Shown in pieces: positions 6,179-6,250 of a stretch of DNA of 6,250 nucleotides (positions within the stretch are counted from its first letter, which is position 1; every line of letters starts with the position of its first letter). The stretch is from contig JAITPT010000020.1 in the NCBI GenBank assembly GCA_031289285.1, positions 1 to 6,250 on the forward strand, written 5' to 3'. Origin of the DNA: Puniceicoccales bacterium. Its GTDB lineage: Bacteria; Verrucomicrobiota; Verrucomicrobiia; Opitutales; UBA953. The notes under the pieces are model-generated. The model saw only the letters and a list, made by a program, of their open reading frames with translations. It searched no databases and was not told where the DNA came from. The position numbers and the translations under genes were made by a program.

Positions 6179-6250
6179 CCTAAGAACGGCAGTTCAGCGG
6201 GATGGGTTTGCGCAAGATTTTGAGGCGGATGCGGTTTGCGCTTTCCCGAC
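6179..6250. repeat. Right arm of 72-bp perfect inverted repeat (cut by window edge)
   Basis: This is the exact reverse complement of 48-119. The element runs off the right edge, and a mirror of the hairpin at 8-68 is expected just beyond. Read on the minus strand, the repeat has the same open frame as the left copy and continues inward for 13 codons to a TAG at 6139-6141. Confidence 0.93.

Overview
The window is GC-rich (strong G/C bias at third codon positions) and holds one very large secreted glycoside hydrolase, one small gene-like frame of different composition, and unusually many non-coding repeats. No rRNA, tRNA, transposase or CRISPR array was recognised. A long secreted GH106-like enzyme, GC-rich codons, little sign of Shine-Dalgarno sequences and abundant intergenic palindromic repeats would fit a Verrucomicrobia (Opitutaceae-like) bacterium that lives on plant or host polysaccharide. 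This placement is inference, because no phylogenetic marker is present.

Layout. Positions 1-119 hold a structured repeat: an imperfect hairpin at 8-68 with a GCAA-capped inner stem, then a unique-looking tail. Its 48-119 segment returns as a perfect inverted copy at 6179-6250, where the window ends inside the repeat. The two copies enclose about 6.06 kb. Positions 133-459 carry a 108-codon frame of lower GC and unknown function. This frame is open leftwards through the repeat to the window edge, so it may be the end of a longer gene. Positions 514-5529 encode a 1671-residue exported protein of the GH106 (alpha-L-rhamnosidase-like) type. Its N-terminal barrel segment of 118 residues is present twice in tandem, separated by an Ala/Thr/Ser-rich linker. 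Downstream are a GATase-like region, an inserted beta-sandwich and a C-terminal GH2-type sugar-binding sandwich.

The region 5530-6178 has no convincing gene. It holds a purine-rich minisatellite (5561-5745), a composite repeat made of two identical 20-bp hairpin units around a 9-bp-stem hairpin (5778-5875), a 15-bp odd palindrome (5986-6000), an imperfect 11-bp-arm hairpin (6008-6061) and a pyrimidine tract (6082-6123).

The only metabolic role that can be supported is removal of rhamnose or a similar deoxy-sugar from complex glycans outside the cytoplasm. The small frame ends 54 bases before the hydrolase start and could share its transcript, but nothing shows a functional link. The most unusual points are the internal duplication in the hydrolase, the long inverted repeats bracketing the locus with an open frame running through them, and the dense repeats behind the hydrolase.
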